Source of the DNA: Chitinophaga pendula
Lineage (GTDB): Bacteria > Bacteroidota > Bacteroidia > Chitinophagales > Chitinophagaceae
Reading direction: 5' to 3'
DNA: 64,000 nt
Assembly (NCBI RefSeq): GCF_020386615.1
Contig: NZ_CP077769.1
Span: 3,844,001 to 3,908,000 of the forward strand
The notes below the pieces were generated by a model. It was not told the DNA's origin. It did no database searches and saw only the letters and a list, made by a program, of their open reading frames with translations. The translations under genes were made by a program, and so were the position numbers. Position 1 is the stretch's first letter; each line of letters opens with the position of its first letter. Below are positions 26,362 to 36,363 of this stretch, one piece after another.

Positions 26362-29300
26362 ATGTATCAACCAAATCTAACCAAATCTTTATTGATGCTG
26401 CTATGCTTTTGTTTCACCATTTCCGGCGTGTATGCCCAGGTCACTACGGCTACTTTGAGTGGTGTGGTGAAGGATGAGAGCGGGCAGGCGTTGCCCGGGG
26501 CGACGGTGATCGTGCGTTATGACGATGCGGGTATTAACAAGGGGCTGGTGACGAAATCAGATGGTAGTTTTCAGGTACCGAACCTCCGGGTGGGCGGGCC
26601 TTACACGGTCAGTGTTACTTTTACTGGTTTTGCTACGAAGACGGCCAGTAACATTTTCCTGGTATTGGGGCAGAATACGGCGTTGGATCTGCGATTATCG
26701 GCTGCTGTGGGTCAGTTGAACGAGGTTGTGATCGGCGGTCGTTCTCCGGTATTCAATGATCAGCGTACGGGAGCGTCGACGAACATCAGTGCCAGTCAGC
26801 TCCGACAGTTGCCTACGGTGTCGCGTTCTATTGACGACTATCTCCGTATCAGTCCGTCGGCTTCTCCTACTTACAACGGTATTTCTTTTGCCGGCAGGAA
26901 TGGGCAGTACAACAATTTCTCGCTAGACGGGGCGGTGTTTAATAATCCATTTGGCCTGGATGCTCCTACGCCTGGCGGGCAGACGAATTCGCAGCCTATT
27001 TCGCTGGACGCGATTGAACAGATACAGGTGAACCTGGCGCCGTATGACGTGACGCAATCCGGTTTTACGGGTGCGGGTGTGAATACGGTGACTAAAAGCG
27101 GCAGTAATCGTTTTACGGGTACGGTGTATGCTTTTTACCGGAATGATGCGTTGTCGGGGAGTAAGATCGACGGGCAGAAATTCAAGGTGCCTACGCTGAA
27201 TAGTTTTCAGGCTGGGTTTTCGCTCGGAGGGGCGATTAAGAAGAACAAGCTGTTCTACTTTATCAATTTCGAGTCGGAGCAGCGTAAGGATGAGGCCAGT
27301 GCTTATGTGGCCAACAATGGAAATAATGCCGGCGACATTACGACATCGCGTGTGCTGGAGGATGATCTGAAGGCGGTGAGCCAGTTATTACAACGTCGTT
27401 TCGGTTATAATACGGGTCCATACCAGCAGTTTGACCTGCAGCGTAAAAACTACAAGTGGCTAGGTAAGATAGACTGGGTGATCAGTCCGCAGCACTCGCT
27501 GGCCTTTACGTATAACGGGATGGATGCTTCGCAGGAGAAGCTGGCGCATCCCAATGCGATCAACCGCCGCGGGCCGGATGCCATCACTTTACAGTTCCGT
27601 AATTCGGGGTATGAGATGGTGAACAAGCTGCATTCTTTTGGTCTGGAGCTTAAATCGAACTTCAGTGAGACTTACGCCAACAAGTTCCGGGCGGTATATA
27701 CTATTTTCCGGGACAAGCGTCATCCTTTCTCTACGCCGTTTCCGGTGCTGAACATTACGAAGTTCAACGTGCCATATATTGTGGCCGGGTATGAGCCATT
27801 TTCTGTCAACAATGTATTGAACCAGGATGCCTTGCAGCTGACGAACAACTTCAACATTATCCTGCCCAAACATACGATCACGGTGGGTGCTTCGTATGAG
27901 CAGTTTAAGTTTGGCAACTCGTTCAACCTGACGGCATTTGGCTTTGGATTATTTTCCGGCGTGGATATCAACACGTTTCTCACTACGGCTGCTGCCGGTG
28001 CATACGACGGCAGTGTAGCGTATGCGAAGAACCGGTCAGCTACGAATGAGTGGACCTGGTATTATCTCACGGTGGGTCAGGCGTCGGCCTATGTACAAGA
28101 TGAGTGGAATGCTACGGAGCGGTTTAAGGTGACTTTGGGAGTGAGGGCGGACAAGGCCTTGTATTTCTCTGACAAGGCCAGCTACCGTAGTCCTAATATC
28201 AATGCGGACGGCACTTTTGCCGGTACTTTTGTGACCGGCAGCCCGACGGTGCCTAACCGGGATAATCTGGTATTGTTTGATGAGAACGGGCATGCTGTTA
28301 AAAACGGCGCGGGGCAGGATATTGACAATACACGTATGCCGAGCGGTAAGATACTGATCTCTCCCCGGCTGGGTTTCAACTGGGATATCAAAGGTGATAA
28401 GACGGCGCAGTTGCGAGGTGGGACGGGCCTGTTCACCGGGCGTTTCCCGTTTGTGTGGGTAGGTAATGCTATTGGCAATCCGTTTACCGGGTATTACAAT
28501 GTGACATCCCGTGATTTTAAGTGGCCGCAGATATGGCGTTCGAACATCGGGATCGATTATAAATTAGGCAAGGGTACTATCCTTACAGCGGATGTGGCTT
28601 ATACGAAAGACGTTCATTCTATGATGGTGCGTGACTACGGGCTGGGTACCCCTACCGGCAGGCTAAATGCAGGTACCGGCGATACGCGCAGTGTGTATCT
28701 GCCTGCTGACAAGGGTAATACAGGTACTTATGTATTTACGAATGCCAATGTGGGTTATTCCTTCAATACGACTATCCAGGCGCAGCAGAACTTTGGTAAG
28801 GGTTATAACCTGATGATCGGGTATAACTACCAGATAGCGAAGGATGCCAGTTCTATTTCTGCGGAGATCTCCGGTGATGCTTTTGACCGCAACCCGGTGT
28901 TGGGTAATGCGAATAAGGCGGTGGAGTCGACATCTTTGTACGGGAATACGCATCGCTTTACGCTGGCAGGTATCAAGAAGTTTGAGTACGGGAAGGGGCG
29001 GTTTGCCACTACTGTTTCCTTTTTTAGTAGCTGGACCAGCGGCAACCGGTTTTCTTATGTATACGGCGGGGACCTGAACAATGACGGTTCTGGCGCTAAT
29101 GATCTGCTTTATGTGCCGACGCAGGGAGAGATCAGCAAGATGAATTTCGTTCCTTTTACGGATGCGAGTGGCAATGTGCAGAATGCGGCGGCGCAGGGGG
29201 CTGCTTTTGAAGCCTTTATACAGCAGGATAAATACTTACGCGGTCACCGTGGTGAATACACTGGTAAATATGCCGGGGAGACGCCCTGGTTCAGCCAGCT

Positions 29301-29586
29301 GGACCTGCGTATCTTACAGGACTTCAATTTCAAGTCGAAGGAACGGGTGAGCACTATCCAGGTGAGCCTGGACTTTGTGAACCTGGGTAATCTGATCAAT
29401 AGTCGCTGGGGGCTTCGCAAGTACGCCAGTACGACGGGATATTATCAGCCGGTGACTTATGCCGGTAAGGACGGCAGCGGGGTAGCTACTTATCAGTTCG
29501 ATCCTTCTCAGCGGGCTACTTTCATTACCAGCCCTGATCTTCCTTCTCGGTGGCAGCTACAGTTAGGTTTGCGTTATATTTTCTAG
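26362..29586 (+). CDS. Oar-like TonB-dependent outer membrane receptor with carboxypeptidase-like N-domain
   Basis: A 1074-residue outer membrane protein: signal peptide (LLMLLCFCFTISGVYAQ), a carboxypeptidase-like regulatory domain (about 30-115: LSGVVKDESGQALPGATVIV, SVTFTGFATK), a plug region (SISLD.IEQIQVNLAPYDV and GAGVNTVTKSG), and a long barrel ending WQLQLGLRYIF. The repeated NAPYDV/ITKSGSN plug pattern is that of the Oar/OmpA-related group, not SusC, and there is no SusD beside it. Substrates of this group are poorly known; protein or peptide ligands and secretion roles have been proposed. It is a single-gene unit with a strong terminator. Confidence 0.92.
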   Translation: MYQPNLTKSLLMLLCFCFTISGVYAQVTTATLSGVVKDESGQALPGATVIVRYDDAGINKGLVTKSDGSFQVPNLRVGGPYTVSVTFTGFATKTASNIFLVLGQNTALDLRLSAAVGQLNEVVIGGRSPVFNDQRTGASTNISASQLRQLPTVSRSIDDYLRISPSASPTYNGISFAGRNGQYNNFSLDGAVFNNPFGLDAPTPGGQTNSQPISLDAIEQIQVNLAPYDVTQSGFTGAGVNTVTKSGSNRFTGTVYAFYRNDALSGSKIDGQKFKVPTLNSFQAGFSLGGAIKKNKLFYFINFESEQRKDEASAYVANNGNNAGDITTSRVLEDDLKAVSQLLQRRFGYNTGPYQQFDLQRKNYKWLGKIDWVISPQHSLAFTYNGMDASQEKLAHPNAINRRGPDAITLQFRNSGYEMVNKLHSFGLELKSNFSETYANKFRAVYTIFRDKRHPFSTPFPVLNITKFNVPYIVAGYEPFSVNNVLNQDALQLTNNFNIILPKHTITVGASYEQFKFGNSFNLTAFGFGLFSGVDINTFLTTAAAGAYDGSVAYAKNRSATNEWTWYYLTVGQASAYVQDEWNATERFKVTLGVRADKALYFSDKASYRSPNINADGTFAGTFVTGSPTVPNRDNLVLFDENGHAVKNGAGQDIDNTRMPSGKILISPRLGFNWDIKGDKTAQLRGGTGLFTGRFPFVWVGNAIGNPFTGYYNVTSRDFKWPQIWRSNIGIDYKLGKGTILTADVAYTKDVHSMMVRDYGLGTPTGRLNAGTGDTRSVYLPADKGNTGTYVFTNANVGYSFNTTIQAQQNFGKGYNLMIGYNYQIAKDASSISAEISGDAFDRNPVLGNANKAVESTSLYGNTHRFTLAGIKKFEYGKGRFATTVSFFSSWTSGNRFSYVYGGDLNNDGSGANDLLYVPTQGEISKMNFVPFTDASGNVQNAAAQGAAFEAFIQQDKYLRGHRGEYTGKYAGETPWFSQLDLRILQDFNFKSKERVSTIQVSLDFVNLGNLINSRWGLRKYASTTGYYQPVTYAGKDGSGVATYQFDPSQRATFITSPDLPSRWQLQLGLRYIF

Positions 29587-29607
29587 TAGTATATTCTTCT
29601 TTTTACG

Positions 29608-29645
29608 TGAAAGCTGGTCTGCATGCGGGCCAGCTTTCATTTTTG
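29608..29645 (+). terminator. Terminator of the Oar-like receptor gene
   Basis: A perfect 10-base stem TGAAAGCTGG / CCAGCTTTCA with a 12-base loop, followed by TTTTTG. It starts 22 bases past the stop codon. Confidence 0.85.
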
Positions 29646-29874
29646 GGGGTATTTCCGGGGAGGGATGGGCTGGTGGCAACTTTCCCAATAAGTACTATAT
29701 TAGCAATTAAAGCCAGGGATACCGGCGGTGCATGCCGGCGGTATGCTCACAACTACAGGAGTATGACGACCAGGTATAGCCGTGCATTATTAGCGGACGA
29801 GATCCTCCCGACTACCTTGTTATTGGCCAAACGTTTACCAACAACAGATCTTAACCATTTACAATCCCCATTTC

Positions 29875-30087
29875 ATGCGCCAGGCAAACATTGACAACCC
29901 ACATAAAGAGAGTAAGACTACCGAAAAAGAGCAGATCATTCACACCGGTTCCGGCGGTGCCTTTGAGGAGACGGAGTATCCTACAGAGGAGGCTTACCGG
30001 GAGCTTAGTGACAAGCAGCTGGATGAGCGGCTGGAAAATACGGATACGGAGCAGCACAAACGTACTTCAAAAGGGAAGGCCTATTGA
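29875..30087 (+). CDS. Small charged hypothetical protein
   Basis: A 70-residue ORF rich in Glu, Lys, Asp and Thr, with no hydrophobic helix. Pieces such as GGAFEETEYPTEEAYRELSDKQLDERL in broken form suggest a helical C-terminal half. No family recognised. It begins MRQANIDNPHKES. It stands between the receptor terminator and the efflux operon with no obvious partner; the 229 bases before it hold no other gene. Composition is coherent for a real small cytosolic protein rather than antisense noise, but this is not proof. Confidence 0.5.
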   Translation: MRQANIDNPHKESKTTEKEQIIHTGSGGAFEETEYPTEEAYRELSDKQLDERLENTDTEQHKRTSKGKAY

Positions 30088-30433
30088 TCTTCTGTTTATC
30101 CATTAAGGTCTCATAGGCTACCATTTATCACTATTATTAGTTTTCATTTCGGATTGCGGCGATTTATCCTCTTTAAAGGTTAAAACGGCTCTGTCCGGCA
30201 TTTGAATGATCTTTCCTGCTTTGAGGCTGTGTTACGATCTGCTGGCGGGTACTTTGTGTATTCATATGGATGGATTTATTGGCAGTAAACATATTGTCAG
30301 TATACTATATGACGCTTCAAATATTTCATTCCTTTCATTTTCCGGTTCATTTCCTTCTTTTTCTGCTTCGTCTTGATTTAGGATTCCGGCGCGGGCGTCT
30401 GCGGTGATATTTGTGCTCAATTATGCAAAAAAC
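30088..30433. other. Gene-free region upstream of the RND efflux operon
   Basis: 346 bases without a supported gene; T-rich toward the right end. It presumably carries the promoter of the efflux operon. I see no clean -33/-7 pair and no palindromic operator. A GTG-started extension of the adaptor frame to 30404 adds residues without a secretion signal. Confidence 0.4.
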
Positions 30434-31627
30434 ATGCGGATGAACACGAATAACATTTATACCCGGCACCATTTACGCTATGCCCTGTTGGTAGCGGGCG
30501 CGTTATCCTATGCGGGCTTTGGTTGTGGTTCCGGTGCTGATGTCAGTGCCAATGCGGGCGCTATGCCACCACCGGAGCTGCCGGTTATTTCGCTGGATAC
30601 TACGAGTGCAAGCACTACCCAGGATTATTCGGCTTTGCTGGAGGGCAAGGTGAATGTAGACATCCGTCCGCAGGTGGACGGTTATCTGGACAAGATATAT
30701 GTGGATGAGGGCAGTTATGTGAAAGCTGGGCAGCCATTGTTCCAGATCAACGACCGCCCTTACCGGGAGCAGTTGAATAAGGACGTAGCGAACCTGCATG
30801 CGATGGAGTCGGCGTTGGCGGCGGCGCAGCTGGAGGCGGACAAGATCCGGCCGCTGGTGGAGAGTAAGGTAGTGGCGGAGATGCAGTTAAAGACGGCGCT
30901 GGCCAATTTGCAGACGGCGAAGGCGAATGTGGAGCAGGCCCAGGCGGCGGTAGCGGCATCCCGTATCAATGTGGGGTTTTCGCTGGTGAAAGCGCCGGTG
31001 AGTGGTTATATCGGTCGTATCCCGAAGCGGGTGGGTAACCTGGTAGGCAAGGCGGATGCTGCGCCATTAACGACGCTGTCTGATATCAGCGACATCTATG
31101 CTTATTTCTCGATGAGTGAGAACGATTTTATGAATTTCAGCCAAGGTGCGGACGGTAAAACTTTGGAGCAGCGGCTGCGTCAGATGCCTCCTGTAGCGCT
31201 GGTATTATCTAACGGCACGACGTATCCGGAGGCCGGGCGTATAGAGATGGTGGACGGTCAGTTCAACAGGACGACGGCGGCTATCAGCTTACGGGCGACG
31301 TTCCCCAATCCCGGCGCGGTATTGCGGTCCGGTAATACGGGTAAGGTGAGCATTACCCAGCAGCACCGAGGGGTGATACTGGTACCGCAATCGGCTACAC
31401 TGGAGATGCAGGACAAGTTATTCGTGTATGCTGTGGGTGACAGCAATATTGTGAAGCGGCAGGTGATCCGGCCTTTAGGCAGCAATAACAACCGGTTCAT
31501 TGTGCGGGAAGGTGTGCGGCCAGGAGATAAGATCGTGGCGGCAGGTATTGAAACCTTAGTGGAGGGCACACCGGTGAAGCCACAATCGGGACAGCCGAAG
31601 GATACGATTGCAGCCCCTACGAAATAA
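30434..31627 (+). CDS. RND efflux periplasmic adaptor (membrane fusion protein, AcrA/MexA type)
   Basis: A 397-residue lipoprotein from the ATG at 30434; a Cys at the end of the signal (YAGFGC) is the likely lipid site. Domain order is standard: beta-barrel/lipoyl start (VNVDIRPQVDGYLDKIYVDEG, SYVKAGQPLFQI in pieces), a long coiled-coil hairpin (QLNKDVANLHAMESALAAAQ ... LQTAKANVEQAQAAVAAS), the second lipoyl half (FSLVKAPVSGYIGRI), a barrel domain, and the membrane-proximal domain (RGVILVPQSATLEM). It links the pump at 31660-34851 to the outer membrane channel at 34879-36297. Confidence 0.95.
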   Translation: MRMNTNNIYTRHHLRYALLVAGALSYAGFGCGSGADVSANAGAMPPPELPVISLDTTSASTTQDYSALLEGKVNVDIRPQVDGYLDKIYVDEGSYVKAGQPLFQINDRPYREQLNKDVANLHAMESALAAAQLEADKIRPLVESKVVAEMQLKTALANLQTAKANVEQAQAAVAASRINVGFSLVKAPVSGYIGRIPKRVGNLVGKADAAPLTTLSDISDIYAYFSMSENDFMNFSQGADGKTLEQRLRQMPPVALVLSNGTTYPEAGRIEMVDGQFNRTTAAISLRATFPNPGAVLRSGNTGKVSITQQHRGVILVPQSATLEMQDKLFVYAVGDSNIVKRQVIRPLGSNNNRFIVREGVRPGDKIVAAGIETLVEGTPVKPQSGQPKDTIAAPTK

Positions 31628-31659
31628 ATGAATGAACGCCTATTTAAAAGAGAAAAATC

Positions 31660-34600
31660 ATGTTGAATAAAATCATACAAAGGCCGGTGCTGGCAACTGT
31701 GATATCGGTGATCCTGGTGATCCTGGGTATTGTGGGGCTGAGCCGGTTGCCGGTTACACAGTTTCCCGACATTGCGCCCCCCAGTGTGGTGGTGAGTGCC
31801 TCTTTTCCCGGCGGTAATGCTGCGACGGTACTCAGGGCGGTGGTGACACCCCTGGAGGAGGCGATCAACGGGGTAGAGCATATGACCTATATACAATCCA
31901 ATGCCGGTAATGACGGTACGGCATCGGTGACTGTCTTTTTCAAGCTCGGTACGGACCCGGACCAGGCGGCGGTGAATGTGCAGAACCGGGTGGCGCAGGT
32001 GACGAGCCAGTTGCCAGTGGAGGTGGTGCAGGCCGGTATTACGACGACGAAGCAGCAGAGCGGGATGATCATGATCCTGGATATTTTCAGTGAGGATGAT
32101 AAAAAATATGACGAAGCCTTTCTGCAGAACTTTGCGAAGATCAATGTGATCCCGGAGATCAAACGTATCCCTGGTGTGGGTCAGGCGCAGATCTTCGGTG
32201 CGAAGGACTACTCTATGCGGGTGTGGCTGAAGCCGGCGCAGTTGGCTGCCTATAATGTGACTACTGACGAGGTGATGGCGGCGATCCGGGATCAGAGCCT
32301 GGAAGCGGCGCCCGGTAAGTTTGGAGAAGGGACGAAGGAAGCCTTGTCTTATGTGATCAACTACAAGGGTAAGTTCAATACACCCGAACAATTTGAAAAT
32401 ATAGTGGTGCGTGCGGGTACGGACGGATCGGTGTTGTTCCTGAAAGATGTGGCCCGTGTTGAGCTGGGATCGGCCAGTTATAGTACGGACAACCGGGTGA
32501 ACGGGAAGGATGCGGTGACGATGGCTATTTTCCAGACGAACGGTTCCAATGCCAACGAGATACAGACGACGATCAAGACCGTGATGGATAATGCCTCCAG
32601 GACATTTCCGAAGGGTATCAAATACCAGGTGACGATGAGTACGAAGGAGCAGCTGGATGAGTCTATCTCTCAGGTAAAGCATACGCTGATAGAGGCTTTT
32701 GTGCTGGTGTTCGTGATCGTATTTTTGTTCCTGCAGGATTTCCGTTCGACGTTGATACCTGCTATTGCGGTGCCGGTGTCGCTGATCGGTACTTTCTTTT
32801 TCCTGCAGTTGCTGGGCTTTTCTATCAACATGTTGACACTGTTTGCGCTGGTGCTGGCGATCGGCATAGTGGTGGATGATGCGATCGTGGTGGTAGAGGC
32901 GGTGCACAGTAAGATGGAGCGTTCGCATATGCCGGCGAAGGCGGCGACGTTGTCGGCGATGAGTGAGATCACGGGAGCGATCGTGTCTATTACGCTGGTG
33001 ATGGCGGCGGTGTTCCTTCCGGTGGGCTTTATGGAAGGGCCTACGGGGGTGTTCTACCGTCAGTTTGCCTTTACGCTGGCGATTGCGATCCTGATCTCTG
33101 CCTTAAATGCGTTGACGCTTAGTCCGGCGCTCTGTGCATTGTTTCTGAAGAACACGCATTCGGGCGAAGGCCATGGCACTACTACTCACAAAGGACCTGT
33201 TGCCGGTAAACAAGGATTTGGGAAACGTTTCTTTACTGCGTTCAATACGGCGTTCCAGGCGATGACCAATAAGTATACGCGCGGGGTAAAATGGCTGATC
33301 CATCATAAATGGATCAGTATGGGAGGATTGGCGCTGATCATGGTGGCGACGGTATTGCTGATGCGCAGTACACCAAAAGGGTTTATTCCTAATGAGGACG
33401 GCAGCTTTGTAGCGTATTCCCTGTCGCTGCCGGCAGGTGCGGGACTTGACCGAACGACGAAGGTGCTGGAGAAGGCGGATAGCATTTTGAAGCAGTTACC
33501 GATGATGCAGTCTGCTACCAGTATTTCCGGGTATAATATCCTGAGTAACGGTGCGAGTCCGGCGTATGCGATGGGCTTTATGAAGCTGAAGCCTATCAAG
33601 GAGCGCGGAGAGATACAGCAGATCGACGATGTGGTAGCGGTGGTGAATGAGCGGTTGTCGGCTATTAAGGAAGGTACATTCAGTGTGTTCACCTTCCCTA
33701 CTGTTCCCGGGTTTGGTACATTCAACGGGTTGGAGCTGGTGTTGCAGGACCGTACGGGCGGTGCGGTGGATAAGTTCAGCGGTACGGCGAACCAGTTCAT
33801 TGGAGAGTTGATGCAACGGCCTGAGATCGGTTATGCGTTTACGATGTTCCGTGCGGACTTCCCACAGTATGAGGTGTTGGTGGATGCTATCAAGGCGAAG
33901 CAGCTTGGTGTGAGTGTCAGTAACCTGATGGGCACTTTGCAAACTTACTACGGTAGTAACCAGGCCTCTGATTTCAACCGATTTGGTAAATACTACCGTG
34001 TGATGGTGCAGGCGGATCCATCGGCCCGTAATACACCAGGGAGCCTGGAAGGTATTTTCGTAAAGAATGACCAGGGACAGATGGTGCCGGTGAACAGTAT
34101 CATTACGTTGAAGAAGATATACGGGCCGGAGATGATGAACCGATACAACCTGTTTAATTCTATTGCTATCAATGCGGTGCCTAAGCCTGGTTTTAGTACC
34201 GGTGATGCGATGAAAGCGGTGGAGGAAGTAGCGGCGTCGAAGTTGCCTGCGGGATTCAGTTATGAGTGGACGGGGCTCAGTAAGGAGGAGAAGGCATCGG
34301 GTAGCCAGATGACGCTCATTTTTGCGCTGGCGCTGGTGTTCGTATACTTCCTGCTGGCGGCGCAATACGAGAGTTATATCCTGCCATTGGCGGTATTATT
34401 ATCTATTCCGACGGGGATTGTGGGGGTATTTATTGCGGTAACGCTGGCGGGTATGGACAATAATATCTATGTGCAGGTAGGGTTGATCATGCTGATAGGA
34501 TTGCTTGCCAAGAATGCGATCCTTATTGTGGAATTTGCTGTACAGCGGCGCAGGGCCGGCAGCACGTTGCTGTCGTCAGCCCTGGAGGCGGCAAAGCTGC

Positions 34601-34851
34601 GGCTACGTCCTATCATCATGACCTCTCTGGCATTTGTGGCGGGGTTGATACCCCTGATGACGGTGAAGGGAGCCTCTGCTATGGGTAACCATAGTATCAG
34701 TATCGGTACTGCCGGCGGGATGTTGTCGGGAGTGGTACTCGGTGTATTCATCATCCCGGTGTTGTTCATCATTTGCCAGTTTCTGCAGGAGAAGGTGTCT
34801 GGTGGTAAGCCGCGGTCTTCTAAAGAAGCGGTAGCTCCTGCGCACGCATAA
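31660..34851 (+). CDS. RND multidrug efflux pump, HAE1 family (AcrB/MexB type)
   Basis: A 1063-residue inner-membrane proton/drug antiporter with 12 helices and two large periplasmic loops. It starts MLNKIIQRPVLATVISVILVI, the usual first helix. The proton-relay Asp pair lies in GIVVDDAIVVVEAV, and the Lys/Asn counterpart in LLAKNAILIVEFAVQRR. Other family blocks are FPDIAPPSVVVSASFPG, TSQLPVEVVQAGI and GFIPNEDGSFVAYSLSLPAG. Length is typical for the family. It is second in an adaptor/pump/channel operon, 32 bases after the adaptor. Substrates are not predictable from sequence. Confidence 0.96.
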   Translation: MLNKIIQRPVLATVISVILVILGIVGLSRLPVTQFPDIAPPSVVVSASFPGGNAATVLRAVVTPLEEAINGVEHMTYIQSNAGNDGTASVTVFFKLGTDPDQAAVNVQNRVAQVTSQLPVEVVQAGITTTKQQSGMIMILDIFSEDDKKYDEAFLQNFAKINVIPEIKRIPGVGQAQIFGAKDYSMRVWLKPAQLAAYNVTTDEVMAAIRDQSLEAAPGKFGEGTKEALSYVINYKGKFNTPEQFENIVVRAGTDGSVLFLKDVARVELGSASYSTDNRVNGKDAVTMAIFQTNGSNANEIQTTIKTVMDNASRTFPKGIKYQVTMSTKEQLDESISQVKHTLIEAFVLVFVIVFLFLQDFRSTLIPAIAVPVSLIGTFFFLQLLGFSINMLTLFALVLAIGIVVDDAIVVVEAVHSKMERSHMPAKAATLSAMSEITGAIVSITLVMAAVFLPVGFMEGPTGVFYRQFAFTLAIAILISALNALTLSPALCALFLKNTHSGEGHGTTTHKGPVAGKQGFGKRFFTAFNTAFQAMTNKYTRGVKWLIHHKWISMGGLALIMVATVLLMRSTPKGFIPNEDGSFVAYSLSLPAGAGLDRTTKVLEKADSILKQLPMMQSATSISGYNILSNGASPAYAMGFMKLKPIKERGEIQQIDDVVAVVNERLSAIKEGTFSVFTFPTVPGFGTFNGLELVLQDRTGGAVDKFSGTANQFIGELMQRPEIGYAFTMFRADFPQYEVLVDAIKAKQLGVSVSNLMGTLQTYYGSNQASDFNRFGKYYRVMVQADPSARNTPGSLEGIFVKNDQGQMVPVNSIITLKKIYGPEMMNRYNLFNSIAINAVPKPGFSTGDAMKAVEEVAASKLPAGFSYEWTGLSKEEKASGSQMTLIFALALVFVYFLLAAQYESYILPLAVLLSIPTGIVGVFIAVTLAGMDNNIYVQVGLIMLIGLLAKNAILIVEFAVQRRRAGSTLLSSALEAAKLRLRPIIMTSLAFVAGLIPLMTVKGASAMGNHSISIGTAGGMLSGVVLGVFIIPVLFIICQFLQEKVSGGKPRSSKEAVAPAHA

Positions 34852-34878
34852 TTGCCATTTATTTAAAACGGAACGACT

Positions 34879-36297
34879 ATGAACAGATATATATCCATTC
34901 TGGCTACTGTATTGCTGGTTATCGGCGTGGCTACGGGCTGCCGGGTGGGCAAAGATTTCAGCAGGCCCGGTACGTCATTGCCGGCGAGTTACCGGCATGC
35001 ACCTGCCGGCACAGATACTACGAATATAGGCGGATTGTCCTGGAAGGTATTTTTCAAGGACCCGGTATTACAGCGCTTGATCGACAGTGCCATTACCCGG
35101 AATTTTGATGTGCGGGTGGCATTGCAGCAGGTGCAGTCGGCGGGGCTGGCTGCCAGGCAGGCGAGGCTGGGTTTTTTACCTGAGTTGCATGTGCAGGTGC
35201 AGGCTAATCGTAACTGGCCATCGAAGAACAGTCTTAACGGTTCTTTGTCGGAGCAGTTTATTGGTACCCGTTATATGGATGATTACAATGCCAATGCGTC
35301 GTTGTCGTGGGAGGTGATTGCCTGGGGTAAGATCAGCCGGATGAAGGAAGCGGCGTTGGCTACTTACCTGCAAAGTGCGGAGGCGGCCAAGGCGGTGCAG
35401 ACACGTATTGTTGCGGAGGTAGCGATGGGTTATTACAATCTTTTGATGCTGGACTATCAGCGGGAGATTGCGGTGAAGAACCTGGCGTTGAATGACAGTA
35501 CGCTGCATATGATGCGGTTGCAATATAGTTCCGGGCAGGTGAACAACCTGGCTATTGAGCAGGCGGAGGCGCAGCGGGAGGTGGCAGCGGCGTTGATCCC
35601 GAAGGCGGATCAGCAGATTGCGATACAGGAGAATGCGTTGCGGATACTTACCGGCGCGTTGCCCTCTGCTATCGCGAGGGCGGAGCGTTTGCAGGCGGTG
35701 CAGCTGGACGAGCAGCTGACGGCTGGTGTGCCTGCTACGCTGCTGACGCAGCGTCCGGATGTACATGCGGCGGAGCTGGCGGTACAGGTAGCGAATGCGA
35801 AAGTGGGTATTGCCCGGGCGAATATGTACCCGGCGTTAAATATAACTGCCAGTGCGGGTTTGAATGCTTTTAAGGCGGATAAGTGGTTCAGCCTGCCTGG
35901 TAGTCTTTTTGAAACAGTAGGCGGCAGCATTACGGCCCCTATCTTCCAACGAGGGAAATTAAAGACAGAATGGCAAACGGCTAAGGTAGACTGGGAGAAA
36001 TCGGTACTTGACTTTCAGCAGTCTGTACTTATGGCGGTGGGAGAAGTGTCTGATGCGCTGGTACAGATCGACAAGCTGAAGGCGCAACAGGACATTACGC
36101 TGGTGCGTGTTGGTAAACTGCGAAGTGCTACCAGGAATGCCGGCCTGCTGTTTCAAAATGGTATGGCTACCTACCTGGAGGTGATCACGGCGCAAAGTAA
36201 TGTGTTGCAGAGTGAGCTGGACCTGGCGACTTTGCAACGTGAGAGGTTGGATGCTATCATCACCCTATACCGTTCGCTGGGTGGAGGTTGGAAATAA
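34879..36297 (+). CDS. TolC/OprM-type outer membrane efflux lipoprotein
   Basis: A 472-residue channel protein. The signal ends VIGVATGC, a lipobox typical of NodT/OprM-group factors, followed by RVGKDFSRPG. Two OEP repeats follow, each with long amphipathic helices: LIDSAITRNFDVRVALQQVQSA and the second half with LLTQRPDVHAAELAVQVANAKVGIARANMYPALNI in pieces. The motif RPDV..AE.....A is diagnostic. Third gene of the operon, 27 bases after the pump, completing the tripartite system. Confidence 0.95.
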   Translation: MNRYISILATVLLVIGVATGCRVGKDFSRPGTSLPASYRHAPAGTDTTNIGGLSWKVFFKDPVLQRLIDSAITRNFDVRVALQQVQSAGLAARQARLGFLPELHVQVQANRNWPSKNSLNGSLSEQFIGTRYMDDYNANASLSWEVIAWGKISRMKEAALATYLQSAEAAKAVQTRIVAEVAMGYYNLLMLDYQREIAVKNLALNDSTLHMMRLQYSSGQVNNLAIEQAEAQREVAAALIPKADQQIAIQENALRILTGALPSAIARAERLQAVQLDEQLTAGVPATLLTQRPDVHAAELAVQVANAKVGIARANMYPALNITASAGLNAFKADKWFSLPGSLFETVGGSITAPIFQRGKLKTEWQTAKVDWEKSVLDFQQSVLMAVGEVSDALVQIDKLKAQQDITLVRVGKLRSATRNAGLLFQNGMATYLEVITAQSNVLQSELDLATLQRERLDAIITLYRSLGGGWK

Positions 36298-36363
36298 GCG
36301 GAGCGGGCACTGTCATACTTATTTAGTTAATTTTGGCTGCGGGGAGATCCCCGGGTAACGGAT

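Noticed and set aside
29550..29894. 114-codon ORF overlapping the receptor 3' end and its terminator
   Set aside because: It runs through the terminator hairpin and has no signal, domain or sensible start.
31258..32928. Long open frame (556 codons) on the minus strand opposite the adaptor and pump genes
   Set aside because: Arg/His/Leu-rich, no recognisable domain, and entirely antisense to two clear genes.
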